A DNA stretch of 64,000 bases. Origin: Medicago truncatula (Eukaryota; Streptophyta; Magnoliopsida; Fabales; Fabaceae). The stretch spans positions 11,428,501-11,492,500 of the forward strand of contig NC_053042.1 of the NCBI RefSeq assembly GCF_003473485.1, written 5' to 3'. The translations under genes and the position numbers were made by a program. The notes under the pieces are model-generated. The model had not been told where the DNA came from, did not search any database, and was given only the letters and a program-made list of their open reading frames with translations. Shown piece by piece: positions 33,166-44,722 of the stretch (position 1 is its first letter; each line of letters begins with the position of its first letter).

Positions 33166-34341
33166 ATGTTCTCCAAGACCAAAATCAACACTTTTTTCTG
33201 CTACTACCTCAACAACAATTTCAACCTTTACAATCACACAAGATCTATATCCAGTCTCAAAGTTGTATGGCGCAAGGATCCATCACTAGACCAAGCCATA
33301 GAGCAAGATAAACGCTTCAAACAATGTTTCCGCGTCGTCAAAGAAGTTCTCAACGAACCAGGTCAAGTTATTCCTTTACGCTACCTCGAAAAACGCCGTC
33401 AAAGGATGCGACTCAAGGTTAAAATCGACACCTTTTTGAATCAAAACCCTTTTTTATTCGATGTCTACTATGATCGCATCAAGCCCAAAACCAAGCCCGT
33501 TAAATTTCTTCGTGTCAGCGATCATCTTCTTCAGTTTCTGGAGGAAGAGAAACGAATTTATAAGGAGAATGAACCGTTAATTGTTTCCAAGTTGTGTAAA
33601 TTGTTGATGATGTCAAAGGATAAGGTTGTTAGTGCTGATAAATTGCTTCATGTGAAGAGGGAATTTGGTTTCCCTAATGATTTTTTGGTTGATTTGGTTC
33701 CTAGGTATCCGGAATATTTTAGGTTAACTGGTTTACCCGGCGAGGGAAAATCTTTTCTTGAGTTGGTTAATTGGAATCCTGAGTTTGCGAAATCTGTTGT
33801 TGAGAAAAGGGCTGAAGAAGAAAGTAGTGCTACTGGGATTAGGGTTAGGCCTAGTTTCAATGTAAAGCTTCCTCCAGGATTTGTGTTGAAGAAGGAGATG
33901 CGGGAGTGGATTAGGGATTGGATGGAGCTTGATTATGTATCTCCTTATGAGGACGTTTCTCATTTTGAGCAATCCTCAAGAGAAATGGAGAAGAGGTCTG
34001 TTGGGGTGTTTCATGAATTGCTTTCTCTTTCTTTGTATAAGAGGATTCCTGTGCCGATTCTTGGAAAGTTTTGTGATGAGTATAGGTTTTCGAATGCTTT
34101 TTCAAGCGCTTTTACAAGGCATTCTGGTATATTCTATCTCTCGTTGAAAGGTGGGATTGAAACTGCAATGCTGAGAGAAGCATATGAAGGGGATAAGTTG
34201 ATTCACATTGATCCACTGCTTCAGATAAAAGATAGATTTGCTGAGTTGCTGAACGAGGGTTGGCGGCTAAGAGCGGAGCAGTTGAAATTGAAACAAGAGA
34301 AAATTAAGCAAGATATGGAACTTGTGGCCACAAGTTACTGA
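33166..34341 (+). CDS. PORR-domain protein (WTF9-like), probably organellar
   Basis: A 391-residue, single-exon coding region with the Plant Organelle RNA Recognition (PORR, formerly DUF860) domain. Members bind RNA and promote splicing of group II introns in mitochondria or chloroplasts. The N-terminus (MFSKTKINTFFCYYLNNNF...TRSISS) lacks acidic residues and looks like a mitochondrial targeting peptide. The domain runs from about residue 30 to 360, with VVWRKDPSLDQAIEQDKRFK, RYLEKRRQRMRLKVKIDTFL, FGFPNDFLVDLVPRYPEYF, LPPGFVLKKEMREWIRDW, ELLSLSLYKRIPVPILGKFCDEYRF, HSGIFYLSLKGG and MLREAYEGDKLI. The domain is complete and the length is normal. The start is the first ATG after the predicted leader intron. 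The nearest named relative I recall is WTF9; the target organelle is inference. Confidence 0.92.
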   Translation: MFSKTKINTFFCYYLNNNFNLYNHTRSISSLKVVWRKDPSLDQAIEQDKRFKQCFRVVKEVLNEPGQVIPLRYLEKRRQRMRLKVKIDTFLNQNPFLFDVYYDRIKPKTKPVKFLRVSDHLLQFLEEEKRIYKENEPLIVSKLCKLLMMSKDKVVSADKLLHVKREFGFPNDFLVDLVPRYPEYFRLTGLPGEGKSFLELVNWNPEFAKSVVEKRAEEESSATGIRVRPSFNVKLPPGFVLKKEMREWIRDWMELDYVSPYEDVSHFEQSSREMEKRSVGVFHELLSLSLYKRIPVPILGKFCDEYRFSNAFSSAFTRHSGIFYLSLKGGIETAMLREAYEGDKLIHIDPLLQIKDRFAELLNEGWRLRAEQLKLKQEKIKQDMELVATSY

Positions 34342-36312
34342 ATAATAATGTACAATCGGCGTGTGTATATATATCAAGAGCTTTCAAGTTGGAAATTTCT
34401 CTAGACAAAAAAGCTTGATCATTGCTGGTGAGTACATTTCTCCTTACTTTTTATGATTGTTAATCTTCGGATGCATGAGTTATTTTAGGGAAAATTGAAT
34501 GGTTGCTTCTTAGTACCCTGTTACTAAATAAAATGCTTAAGTATTATGTTATTGGCTTGTTTTTATTATTTCTAGATATCAAAGTTTTTTTGTCCATATT
34601 TATGTTGTTGAGAAAAATTTCATATGTGTACTCTAGGTAGAGGAATATTGCTGTTTAAAACTTAAATGATACTCCCTTTTACTAGCAGGGGTATTAATGG
34701 TCAACCTACTTTTGAAATTACCGGAGTCTAAATATTGCATGCATTACATTCCTTGAAATATTATAATTTCCATTTTAAGACTATTACTTAAAATTGTTGG
34801 AAGCTGAATGCTAATTTAATTTCAACTAACTCCATCTTGTAGGAATGCACTTCTATCATAAACTTGCCCTTGGCGATGAACTGAACTGTCTAACTATGCA
34901 CTTTACCAACATATGAAATAAATGCGTGAAAAATTACAGAAGTTAGGCTAACAAGGAGGTTGTGAGTGGACTTAAAATTTGTGTTTGTCTAACTCATTGT
35001 GTTTTGGAATTTTGGAATTTAATGGTGCTCCAAAATTCAAATAATCCTTTTGGTATCAGACCAGTCCTGCATTGAAGTTCAAATATGAAAAACACTGAAT
35101 TTCTGTTGAAGACATGTGATGTTGGATTTCCTCTTATAATTCAAAGTGAAAGAAACGCACACTTACCTGCAAACTATGGATGAAATGAGCTGCATTGTCG
35201 GATGATGACGGAGTTCTGCATCCAAATCATCCTAGAGCAGTAATGAAGTATTTACTTCTAAAAACATTGGGAACAGGCTGAGAAAAGGTGTAAATACCTT
35301 AAATTTGCCATGGCAGCATGAATGTTAATTTTAGAAAGCTGGTGTACCCATGGCTTCTTAGTTCTTACTTCCATTTGTAGATTCTAAAACATTTACAATT
35401 TTTTATTTTCGATATAATGTGACGGTATGTATTATCAATTTTTTTTTTTTTGATAGAGTATTATCAATTTTGATTTACAACGGAATAAAATTTGAAATAT
35501 TTTTTGTGTGTCCATGCCTCAATCTTTGTTGAAGTTATTGGAATGTTGAAGTACTATAGACATTGTGAAAGCCATGTAAAATATCATCAAAACTCTGTTT
35601 ATGTGGTTACTGTTGAGTGGGTGGGTAAAGCACGATTTTTTTTTTTTAAAAACCAAACTAGGGACTGGGGAATTATTATTAATTAAAGTAGCACCAATGG
35701 TCAGTTTTACGATCGTCTATGAGGGGATTTAGACTTTGTTCTTGAGGTTATTAAGTCAAATTTTTACCATTGAGCTGACATCTCACAGATAAGACGTGAG
35801 CAGCAAAAACAAAGACCTATTTTTTGAAGGATCTAAAGTTTATTTGTTTTCATTAGATATTTGTGTCTCTCACCCTATGTCGTCTAATATATGGGACTTT
35901 TGCTGGAAAAGTCCTTAAGTTGTTTTCCACTCATGTAAAATATAGGTTTCATTAATTTGCACTAATCTGATACACACATTTCCACACTTCTCAACATTGT
36001 TAAAAATGTTGTTCAAAATATTGTTCAGGAACAATGTTGGTGGCTTGAACCCCAATTTAGTATAGTTTGTTCTTACCTACAAAGTCATCACACAAAATGG
36101 ATGAGAAATGCAAGCAAGCAATGCCTGACCTCATTCTCATGGTAGTTACATTTTATATATTAGCAATTCACCTGATCAACAACCTACTGGAAACAAGTTA
36201 ATGAATTTGTAAGTATTTAAGCAATTCTACTTCTAAGGAGCTAGTGTGATCATTTTTACTTTCATGTTCAAATATATTGGCATAAGAGGAAGAAACTAGA
36301 AAGAGACACAAT
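34342..36312. other. 3' flank of the PORR gene and intergenic region
   Basis: CTGGTGAGTACATTTC near 34427 could be a 3'-UTR splice donor. The rest is AT-rich with T runs (35442, 35638). No gene is supported; the 64-codon frame at 35492-35686 is chance-like. Confidence 0.4.
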
Positions 36313-36783
36313 ATGAAGAGAGTCAATGTTTTTAAATCACTAACTCTGGTTCTTACATTTCTTGCATTTGCGCCGAAAATGGAGAGCGAGATCATACCAC
36401 CAGTTATTCACCTGCCACCACCAGCCCTTCGTCCACTTTGTGCACCCCAACTAGCACTAGTAAGCTATGCTTGTGGAATGTTACCTTACACTCCAGGATC
36501 ACCATCTTCTCCGATCCTACCTCCACTCTCTCCTTCATCCTCCAATGACGGTGGGGGACACCAGAGTCATCACAACCACCACCACAGGCACGGCCATAGA
36601 CATCGACATCACGATACCACGCAAGAAGATAACTGTTGCCGGTGGGCTAGAGCATTGGACAGCCGATGTGTGTGTGAGATTTTAGTCAGGTTGCCTCCTT
36701 TTCTCATAAGACCTCTGCATACTTACTCAGTCGTCTTTGGAGAATCTTGTACGGTCACTTACTCATGTGGTGGACCAATATGA
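36313..36783 (+). CDS. Secreted 8-cysteine (LTP/2S-albumin-like) protein with His-rich loop
   Basis: 156 residues. Residues 1 to about 25 form a signal peptide (MKRVNVFKSLTLVLTFLAFA). Eight cysteines at 43, 54, 108, 109, 119, 121, 146 and 152 give the C, C, CC, CXC, C, C order of the bifunctional inhibitor/lipid-transfer/2S-albumin fold. The segment NCCRWARALDSRCVCEILVRLPP is a strong family match. Between the second cysteine and the CC pair lie 53 residues, far more than the usual dozen or two. They comprise a Pro/Ser tract (about 60-78) and a tract with 11 histidines in residues 83-100. The protein is likely exported to the wall or membrane surface; a ligand cannot be predicted. Metal binding by the His tract is only a possibility. 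Single exon, with the start at the first ATG. Confidence 0.85.
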   Translation: MKRVNVFKSLTLVLTFLAFAPKMESEIIPPVIHLPPPALRPLCAPQLALVSYACGMLPYTPGSPSSPILPPLSPSSSNDGGGHQSHHNHHHRHGHRHRHHDTTQEDNCCRWARALDSRCVCEILVRLPPFLIRPLHTYSVVFGESCTVTYSCGGPI

Positions 36784-37538
36784 TGGACAAAATTACGAAT
36801 GGTGATGCCCCAAAAAAGTGTAGTGGTGGAAAGAATCTGATTTGTTTCTGGTATTGTAAGTTGAAGTTGTGGTTATCTTTTCTGATTCATAGCCTTGTTA
36901 TTTAGCTAGCTGTTGTTGATTGTTTGACTTAATTTACAATTCTTGTGTGGTCATAAGTTGGAGAAAAACGAAGTGAGCTGTAGCACTCACATAAAATATA
37001 GTTGTAGGTTTTGTAGCTTGATGGAAGTATACTTATCTATATAAAAATATATTTTACTTATTGAAATTCATATTTAATATATTATGTGCATCTCAGTAAC
37101 TTTGTCATAATCACGATGAGCCACCATGATTTTGTAAAAGTTACAAAGTCATTTTGATTCAGACAGACAAATCCATCTTAATGCCAAATATGCACTGTCA
37201 TTTTAGGCTTTTATAATAAACTTTACATATCAATGTGATATAAAGCTATTGGTAAATGGTGAAATAGGCCAACTTTACCATTGAACTAACAAAAGGATCA
37301 AAAACTTTCAGCTTAGTACATCATCGTTACTCTTACCATATTGTGGAAATCTCTTTCTATGCCAGGAAACAGATAATCTTTTTGCACTAACATCATCAAA
37401 TGCAGTTCACAAAAAGGATTTGTTTGTTCTTCTTCTCTTTTTGTAGGGATTAGGGAGGTTGGGGCATTTGCTTCACATTTTTCCTGTGAACAATAACAAC
37501 ACAAACAGTATGACCCTCGTAATAGTGAAAAGGAAAGA
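36784..37538. other. 3' flank and intergenic region
   Basis: AT-rich. A short minus-strand frame at 37313-37504 is not supported. Confidence 0.45.
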
Positions 37539-37548
37539 ATAAAAAAAG

Positions 37549-39048
37549 GAGTAAATAGTCAATTACCCCTCTGAAATTGTAACTTTCGTCAAAAATCCCC
37601 CTGAATTTTGCAAAATGTCAAAAACCCCCCTGAAATTGTCAAGCGTCTGTCAATTACCCCCCTCCGTTAATTTCCTTCATCCAACATGCTGATGTGGCCG
37701 TTAACTGCCACGTGGCACTGACACATGGTCAAAAAAGTCATGCCACGTCATAGGGGGTAATTGACTATATTTATTTATTTTTGAAAAAAATCTGATTTTT
37801 TTTTTTTGAAAAAAATCTGATTTTTTTTTTAAATGTGATTTTTTTTTTCTTTTCATAATTAACATTTGTGCCACCCACTGAACATGCAAATACCCCCCTG
37901 AAATTAAACATTTATGAGCAAATACCACCCTCAAATTTAAAATTTATGTAGCAAATATCCCCTCAAATTTATAATTTATATGCAAACATCCTTTCCAAAT
38001 GTAAAACTTATATGCAAATTACACCTTGAATCATAAAACTTTAATGGTTAAGTAAAACTTATTCTTAATCTATAATTTACTATATCTCTAATAACAATAA
38101 AAAAGAAAAAAAAATCACATCTTTAAAATAACATGGAAACAGAGATGCATATGCATCAAAATGTTGTGTTTTGAGAGCAAATAATTGCAGATCCTACAGG
38201 AAAAAAAAATTAACAAGGATTTGACCAAGACATATATATAATATATGAAGGTAAATTTGGTAGTTATGGCAAAGTGTAATTACAGCGGGAAGTTAAATTT
38301 TCTCCAGCAACAAAAGTGTAATGGCAATAATTTGTCATCATTTCGAGCAACACCATTAGACCTTAACAGATAGAGAACTAGTGGTGTGTTCCGTGGGAAC
38401 CCCTGAAGAAGCATAGCTAGAAATATTCCCAAGCTCTTGGCCAAAAAACAATTCTACGTGAGCCTACACACAACCATCCATTCATGCACCAATAACCTCT
38501 CCCCCTTTGTTTTATTTTAAAGATGTGATTTTTTTTCTTTTTTATTGTTATTAGAGATATAGTAAATTATAGATTAAGAATAAGTTTTACTTAACCATTA
38601 AAGTTTTATGATTCAAGGTGTAATTTGCATATAAGTTTTACATTTGAAGAGGATGTTTGCATATAAGTTATAAATTTGAGGGGATATTTGCTACATAAAT
38701 TTTAAATTTGAGGGTGGTATTTGCACATAAATGTTTAATTTCAGGGGGTATTTGCATGTACAGTGGGTGGCATAAATGTTAATTATGAAAAAAAAAAATC
38801 AGATTTAAAAAAAAAAAAAAATCAGATTTTTTCCAAAAAAAAAAAAATATAGTCAATTACCCCCCTATGACGTGGCATGACTTTTTTGACCATGTGTCAG
38901 TGCCACGTGGCAGTTAACGGAGGAAATTAACGGAGGGGGGTAATTGACAGACGCTTGACAATTTCAGGGGGGTTTTTGACATTTTGCAAAATTCAGGGGG
39001 GTTTTTGACGAAAGTTACAATTTCAGGGGGGTAATTGACTATTTACTC
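37549..39048. mobile_element. 1.5-kb MULE-like fold-back element
   Basis: Arms of about 580 bp (37549-38132) and 540 bp (38510-39048) are inverted copies; ends GAGTAAATAGTCAATTACCC. A 10-bp duplication ATAAAAAAAG flanks it (37539-37548, 39049-39058). The central loop of about 375 bp has no gene I recognise. The arms include TGCCACGTGGCA at 37706-37717 and 38901-38912. The length difference between the arms is mainly in T/A-rich GATTTTTTT tracts. Confidence 0.9.
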
Positions 39049-39058
39049 ATAAAAAAAG

Positions 39059-39269
39059 TGTACATATCTCCTTTCCTATGCGTAACATATCTCTTTTTAA
39101 TGAAAATATATTTGTAAAAACTTTCAAAAGCTTACAACAACTAATGATCATCTGATCTTATGTTCAAATAAGTTTGTTGTCGTTAAAACATCAATTTAAG
39201 AAAGATTTTGTGATTATCCTCAACAATTGACATTCTTGGTATTTATTTCTCTTATTGTTTCTAGATATG
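39059..39269. other. Short intergenic stretch
   Basis: Nothing recognised. Confidence 0.4.
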
Positions 39270-39271
39270 TA

Positions 39272-39384
39272 CTCCCTTTGTCCCAAATTATAAGTAAATT
39301 TGACTTTTTGGGCATGGACCACATACATCATTAATTGAATGAACCAAAAAAGTCAAATTTGCTTATAATTAAGGACGGAGGGAG
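39272..39384. mobile_element. Stowaway-like MITE
   Basis: 113 bp. Left CTCCCTTTGTCCCAAATTAT, right inverse ATAATTAAGGACGGAGGGAG, TA on both sides. The arms are well matched (AAGTCAAATTTGCTTATAAT). Confidence 0.92.
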
Positions 39385-39539
39385 TATGATTCAAAGTTTA
39401 AGGTTTGCCTCCACTATGTTGGTGCCATCTTAACATATGTATCAGTCCCCATGATTGATTTTAGACTTTTGTGATATCCTTGTCATTTAATCTGCTTTAC
39501 AATAGACTATTTGGCTCGAAATAGTTGTTGCTGCTTGAT

Positions 39540-39870
39540 GATGTTAGTTGAAGGGAGTTGAAGATGCGTGTATCGTTTTCCATCTTTACGGTAGGTTCAT
39601 TACCTATTCTTTAGACCTCAGGTTGGTGCTCGCAAATGTTCATACATCATATTTTTTACAGCCTGGTTTTGCGTTCGTATCCTGGTTTGTTATGTTGTGC
39701 TTGTGATTGATGCTTGTCCGTTAGAATATACTATGGAAGAATTCACTTGTGTTGATTTACATATTTGTATTACGAGCTAGGGTTGACCTACACTTTTGAG
39801 TGTTTATTGGATCGGGTTTTATGTCCCGCAATTTTTGTACCTTTATTTTTTATTAATCTACTTTCTTTTT
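39540..39870 (+). mobile_element. Possible LINE 3'-UTR fragment
   Basis: The text around GTATCCTGGTTTGTTATGTT and GGGTTTTATGTCCCGCAATT, followed by T-rich sequence, resembles untranslated 3' ends of plant L1 elements. There is no coding part, so this is a weak call. Confidence 0.3.
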
Positions 39871-40012
39871 TGCTAAAAGAAAATTAAGATCAAGCCTCGA
39901 CAAAAATTTAATGAATTAACTCTATTATTGGTTAAAATAAAATATTAAATGAATTAAGATCAACCCTCGATAAAAAATTAATGAATTTCATTATAATAGA
40001 TACATGTCCAAC

Positions 40013-40150
40013 GTCCCCGTGAGCTTAGCTTAGTTGGTAGGGACAAATGCATAATATATGTAGAGGCCGGAGTTCGAACCCTGGACACCTCACTTCTCCA
40101 CATTAAATATGTGTGAGCTTCAGCCACTAGATTACCTGACAAAAAAAAAA
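40013..40150 (+). mobile_element. tRNA-derived SINE, full-length form
   Basis: Starts GTCCCCGTGAGCTTAGCTTA, B box GAGTTCGAACCCTGG, poly-A end. Flanked by a perfect 12-bp duplication TACATGTCCAAC (40001-40012, 40151-40162). Confidence 0.92.
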
Positions 40151-40414
40151 TACATGTCCAACAATAAATATGAATAACCCCTTAAGTCAGGATCCAAACT
40201 TTGGTGTGTCATCTGTCTTAGATCCAACACCCATTTGTCTTTTAAAAAAATTTAATTAACAATTTGGTTCTTAAAATATATATATATAAAGAAAATAACA
40301 CCTTTCAATTTTTTTGGACTGGCCTTTTCTTCTTCCAAAAATACTCTCAATTATCAATACAAATAACAAATAGACAAAAATAAATTTAAATATTTAAAAA
40401 ATGTAACAAACACG

Positions 40415-40417
<3 letters not shown>

Positions 40418-40495
<78 letters not shown>
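40418..40495. repeat. (TA)n microsatellite
   Basis: An almost pure run of TA of about 78 bp. Confidence 0.97.
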
Positions 40496-40498
<3 letters not shown>

Positions 40499-40499
40499 A

Positions 40500-43180
40500 T
40501 TTTTTTCTTTTATCATTTAAAAAGTGTAACAAACTAGATGAGTATATTTATACTTACTTTTTCATTATCCCAATTATACTCTTAAACAACTTTTTCTATA
40601 ATAAAGATTGTTGTTGGTGTCATTAAAAAAAGAATTTAGATTATTTTTTTGTCATATTGTTGGTGTCATTGAAATTGATGATAATCATGGTTAGTTTGGT
40701 TTGTTATAACTTGAGCAACAAACATTTATATATTTAGTTTTAATCAAAATCAAAATTTCATAAAAAAAACACCGTTCATAATTTTTAAACGTTACTGCAA
40801 TAAAAAGAGCGGAAAGACGAGGCACGTGAGTCTTGTCTTTTCGCTAGTATATATAATAATTTTACTAAAATTTAACATTAACTTTAAAAAGGTGTCACTT
40901 TTATAATTTTCTTTGGGCTCAATATGGGTTGGGCCGGACCTGACAATGAATTACTCCAAAATTTAACCTAATATGAAAATCTCCTCGTCTGAACTCCTTA
41001 TAAATTTGCTCTTAGGTTCACTTGTGCAATATGAGCAGCGGCGTTTGTATTCGTTCTCTCTTTGTCTCATTCATATATATGTTTACACATATTACTCATA
41101 TGATTTAATTAGTTTTAATATGTAAGGGAGTGACATCATTTGTGATTTCATTTTAGTCATATATAATTTTATCTAAGGATATTATTTATCTATTATTATT
41201 TTTGCTTATTTTTTATTGTCTAATCTTGTGTTGTTTCTTCTCTATTAGATCTATAACGAGGCGGAAAAACTTGATTCATGGAATATCATTTCACGATGGA
41301 TCGAGTGGAAATCATTAACGTGGTTTTGCACTCCTATAACATACCGATTAAGATTTGTTATATCATCCGCTTTTGTGATGTATTAAACAAATCTTTGACG
41401 AGTGTGATTTCTTTGATTAAAAATGAGAAAAATGGTACGTATGAAAAAAATATATATGATTTTATCTTAAATTTTAATAATTATGAAATTAATAAATAAT
41501 ATTTTGAATCTATTATATTTTGTTTTGTGTTGATTGATTTTATTTCCAGGAGTGTCGTAATGGCATGATTTAGTCAATGATTGATAATGTTTTATATATT
41601 TATTTATTTGATAGTTTTATAATATATTTTCATCTATTATTCTATTTATTGTAATCATAGATTTCTTATGTAGTGTGTGTACTTGCTATATTTTTGTTGA
41701 ATTCCTGAATGGTATATGATGTGTTATAAGTATACTAACTTTTGACAATTCTAAACTAAAGAGGCAATTATTAAAAAAAAAATCATTTTATATGAATTTC
41801 GAAGATAAATTATTTATTATTATTAACATTTAGAGGTTGAAGCAAATTAGCATTTGAAGTCTTTGAAAATAACATGAGGAATTTTTTTATTTTTTTTTTA
41901 TCAATGTCATTTTTGAGTTTGTTTTTGATGCAATCCTAATTTTTTATTTTTTACAACATTTTTGGTATATGCAACCACTTGGTACAGGTAATAGAGCAAA
42001 TAGATGTAGAGATATAAATGCTATAAAATATTAATGTTTTCAATGTGCTCCCTTGTTTTTCTACTCACTTTTTTTTTTTTGTAATACGGTGTAGATGGAA
42101 ACACAGAAGAACATTATTGGCAGGAGTTGTTGGAAATTGTTTGTCCTTTGGATTTTACAATTTCGCATAAGACATTGACGCCGACGCCAACGCCTAAGGT
42201 TATTCGGAGTAATAAGAAATTTATCTGAGAAGAATGGCGCTTGTTCAGAAAATCTCAAAATCAAAACAAAGAATATAAAAAGAAACTAGATCGACTATTT
42301 TAGTACTTGTAACAATAGGATTATTGTCTTTTTTGTGTTAATAAGGGAATTGATTATTAAAGATGTATAACATCAACAATATTTGATCACTTTTCCTGCA
42401 AACATATAGTCCGGAAAAGTGACATAGAGGTTGAATTTTTTCACGTTTTTTTGCAGGCATGTTAAAGACATAAAACAATATATACTACAAAAAATTAGAA
42501 TTTTCCGAAAAATGATGGATTAAATATGAATTTACCACAAGTTAATGTATTTCCCCCTTTGATATTTTGCTTTTGAAAATGTATTTTAATATATAGAAAA
42601 ATAAATTACCACTGGCTTGGAAGTATGATAGCAATGACAAGCACCAAACACTATGAATGAAACAACATGTTCAAGGATAATCCCACAATTTCCTCGTATT
42701 TCCTGATAACAATGGTTGTCCCCTTCTTCTAAACTCATCTTCCATCTTATTCATATAATGTTCAACAACTTCGCAAAACCTTTATATCAAAAGTAGTGTT
42801 GATGCGTTCTCCATCTCCTTCAAATCAACACTTAAATTGGTTGTACTTTATAGTTTATATGGTGTCAAAATATCATTAATTGTTCTTTTAATTAAAGTGT
42901 AACGGTTTGGTTTTGCTTGGTTTTAGACAAAAACAAAATTACAAAAAAATCAAACAAAACTAGACTGAATTGAATCACATCGAGTTGTTAAGCCTATTAC
43001 TTTGAAAAACTATCACAATACAAGTAACAGATATGTGCTATCATATATATCACCAAATAGATGTGGTTAATCAAATTGTCAAAATATTGTGTTTGATCCA
43101 AAGGAAAATTTGCAGAAAGTAAACTATAAGTCTTTGCCTTAGCCGCCTCGCGGAATTACATGAGTTGCATTTGAAGAACT
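40500..43180. other. Region with only weak gene signals
   Basis: A possible small gene could use ATG at 41026 or 41278. The frame at 41278-41499 encodes MEYHFTMDRVEIINVVLHSY..., and a GT after AAAAATG near 41431 could splice to a T-rich AG at about 42093. That would open GNTEEHYWQELLEIVCPLDF up to a TGA near 42227. No family is recognised. The remainder is AT-rich. Confidence 0.25.
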
Positions 43181-43381
43181 TCATTTCTTGACACACCTCG
43201 CGCCTGAGACCATTTCATAGGGCATTTTACACGAGTTGGAATTGCTGAAATACGCTACCTTACATGCCTCATATATGCATCCTATCTGTTGGGCGTTTGT
43301 TCGTTGAACACTTCTGTCCGCTATCAAACATCTGAAGCGTAAAATAGACAGCACAAAGCTCAAGACGGATCCTCGCGACAT
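43181..43381 (-). CDS. Candidate small cysteine-containing peptide
   Basis: From the ATG at 43381 the frame gives about 66 residues: a hydrophobic start (MSRGSVLSFVLSILRFRCLI) and then a region with GCIYEACKV, NSCKMPYEM and ARCVKK. The layout (leader plus several cysteines, basic end) resembles secreted plant peptides, but I do not recognise the cysteine pattern. The frame is also open upstream to another ATG at 43420. Could be chance. Confidence 0.25.
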   Translation of the reverse strand: MSRGSVLSFVLSILRFRCLIADRSVQRTNAQQIGCIYEACKVAYFSNSNSCKMPYEMVSGARCVKK

Positions 43382-43716
43382 TTCATATCCCTTTATAATA
43401 GAAATTTCATCATATTGCAAGGGTTCTGAATATGATTGAGTGCGTTTTGGAAGTTAAAATTGATATAATACAAGTAGAAAATATGGATAGTCACCTAAGG
43501 AATTAGTGTTCATTCATGTTTTTTATATCATTAGTTGACCTAAGGAATCAGGGTTTTGTGTTAGATAAACGGAACTAGCCAATCAATTAATCTTAGTCTA
43601 TTTGATTAATTTATCGTGATCATGGGATAGGCCATTGTTGTAACTAGGATCTAAGTTTACCAAGTAGTAGCAAACAAAGATGTGATTTGAAGTTCTATTC
43701 CCTTTTCTTTAAAAAC

Positions 43717-44717
43717 TGTTGAGGATGACTCTCAATTTGGTGTTTTGGAAAATTTGGAATCGTGACACGATTTGTGAAGCGTGTCACGATTTTGCAATGT
43801 CGAGAGCTGTTTTGCAGGGTGTCTAATCGTGACACGATTTTGGAGAAACGTGACACGATTTTCGGCTTGTTGGGCAAGTTTTCAGGATAAGGTTGGTCGT
43901 ACATTGGATCGTACGCACCAAACGTGTCACGATTTTGTCGGATCTAAACACTATATAAGTACTCCATGACCCATTTGTTGGGTAAGCTTAGTGAATCTCA
44001 TGGAAACCAAAGGATGGAACTTTTAGGGTTTTAGATACTAAGGGTTGAGGGTCTTTGGGTGAGGTTCAAAGTTTCAAGATGTGAATCTTGGAGAACCAAA
44101 AGAGGGGGCTCTTGGGAAAAGGTCTGGTGCCTTTTGGAGAAGATTCATGGGGTTGGAAAACACATGAGTGGAGAGTCATTTGTGAGCAACTTGGGTGAGT
44201 CTTGTGAAACCAAAAGAGAAGATCCTTAGTGAAATCAAAGGCTAAGGGTTGGTTCTCTTTTGGGGGTTAGATTCTAGAGTTGGGAAACAATTGTAAACAC
44301 CTTGGGAGAGTGAAAATCATGAGTGTCTTGTTCATTGGTGAGATTGGGAAAATTGGTAGAAATTAGGGTTGTTCTTTGTGAGCTTGTTGAAGCTAATTTC
44401 TTGTAACCCATTTGTATCTCTTTCTAAGAACTCATTGATAGTGGATTGGAGAGATCAATCTCTCCTCCAGAGTAGGTCAAGTTGGACCGAACTGAGTGAA
44501 CATTTCTTGATGTTGTTATCTTTTCTTTACTCTCTCTTTATCTTGTTTATTCCTTGCTTTGGATTGTGGTTTTGCTATGCACTTGGTTTATAGACTAGGT
44601 CTATATTGTTGTTATTGCTTGTGGTTATTTACATTTGATTATTAATTGTCATTGATACTTGCTCCACACATCATATAGTTTGTATTGGTGTAAAATTTGA
44701 GTCCCGAATTCACAACA
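43717..44717 (+). mobile_element. Solo LTR of an LTR retrotransposon
   Basis: 1,001 bp, beginning TGTTGAGGATG and ending CACAACA (terminal TGTTG/CAACA), flanked by the 5-bp duplication AAAAC (43712-43716, 44718-44722). There is no internal region or second LTR, so it arose by LTR-LTR recombination. A TATATAAG at about 43952-43959 fits a U3 promoter. Ty1/Ty3 affiliation is undecided. Confidence 0.85.
43760..43931. promoter_or_regulatory. Cluster of five CGTGWCACG palindromes in the LTR
   Basis: CGTGACACG or CGTGTCACG occurs at about 43761, 43780, 43828, 43849 and 43923, each followed by ATTT(T). They lie in the presumed U3, just before the TATA-like motif. A transcription-factor role is inference. 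Confidence 0.5.
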
Positions 44718-44722
44718 AAAAC

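Noticed and set aside
37549..39048. Long inverted repeat as a CRISPR-like or viral structure
   Set aside because: Plant nuclear context, 10-bp target duplication and defined ends make it a DNA transposon.
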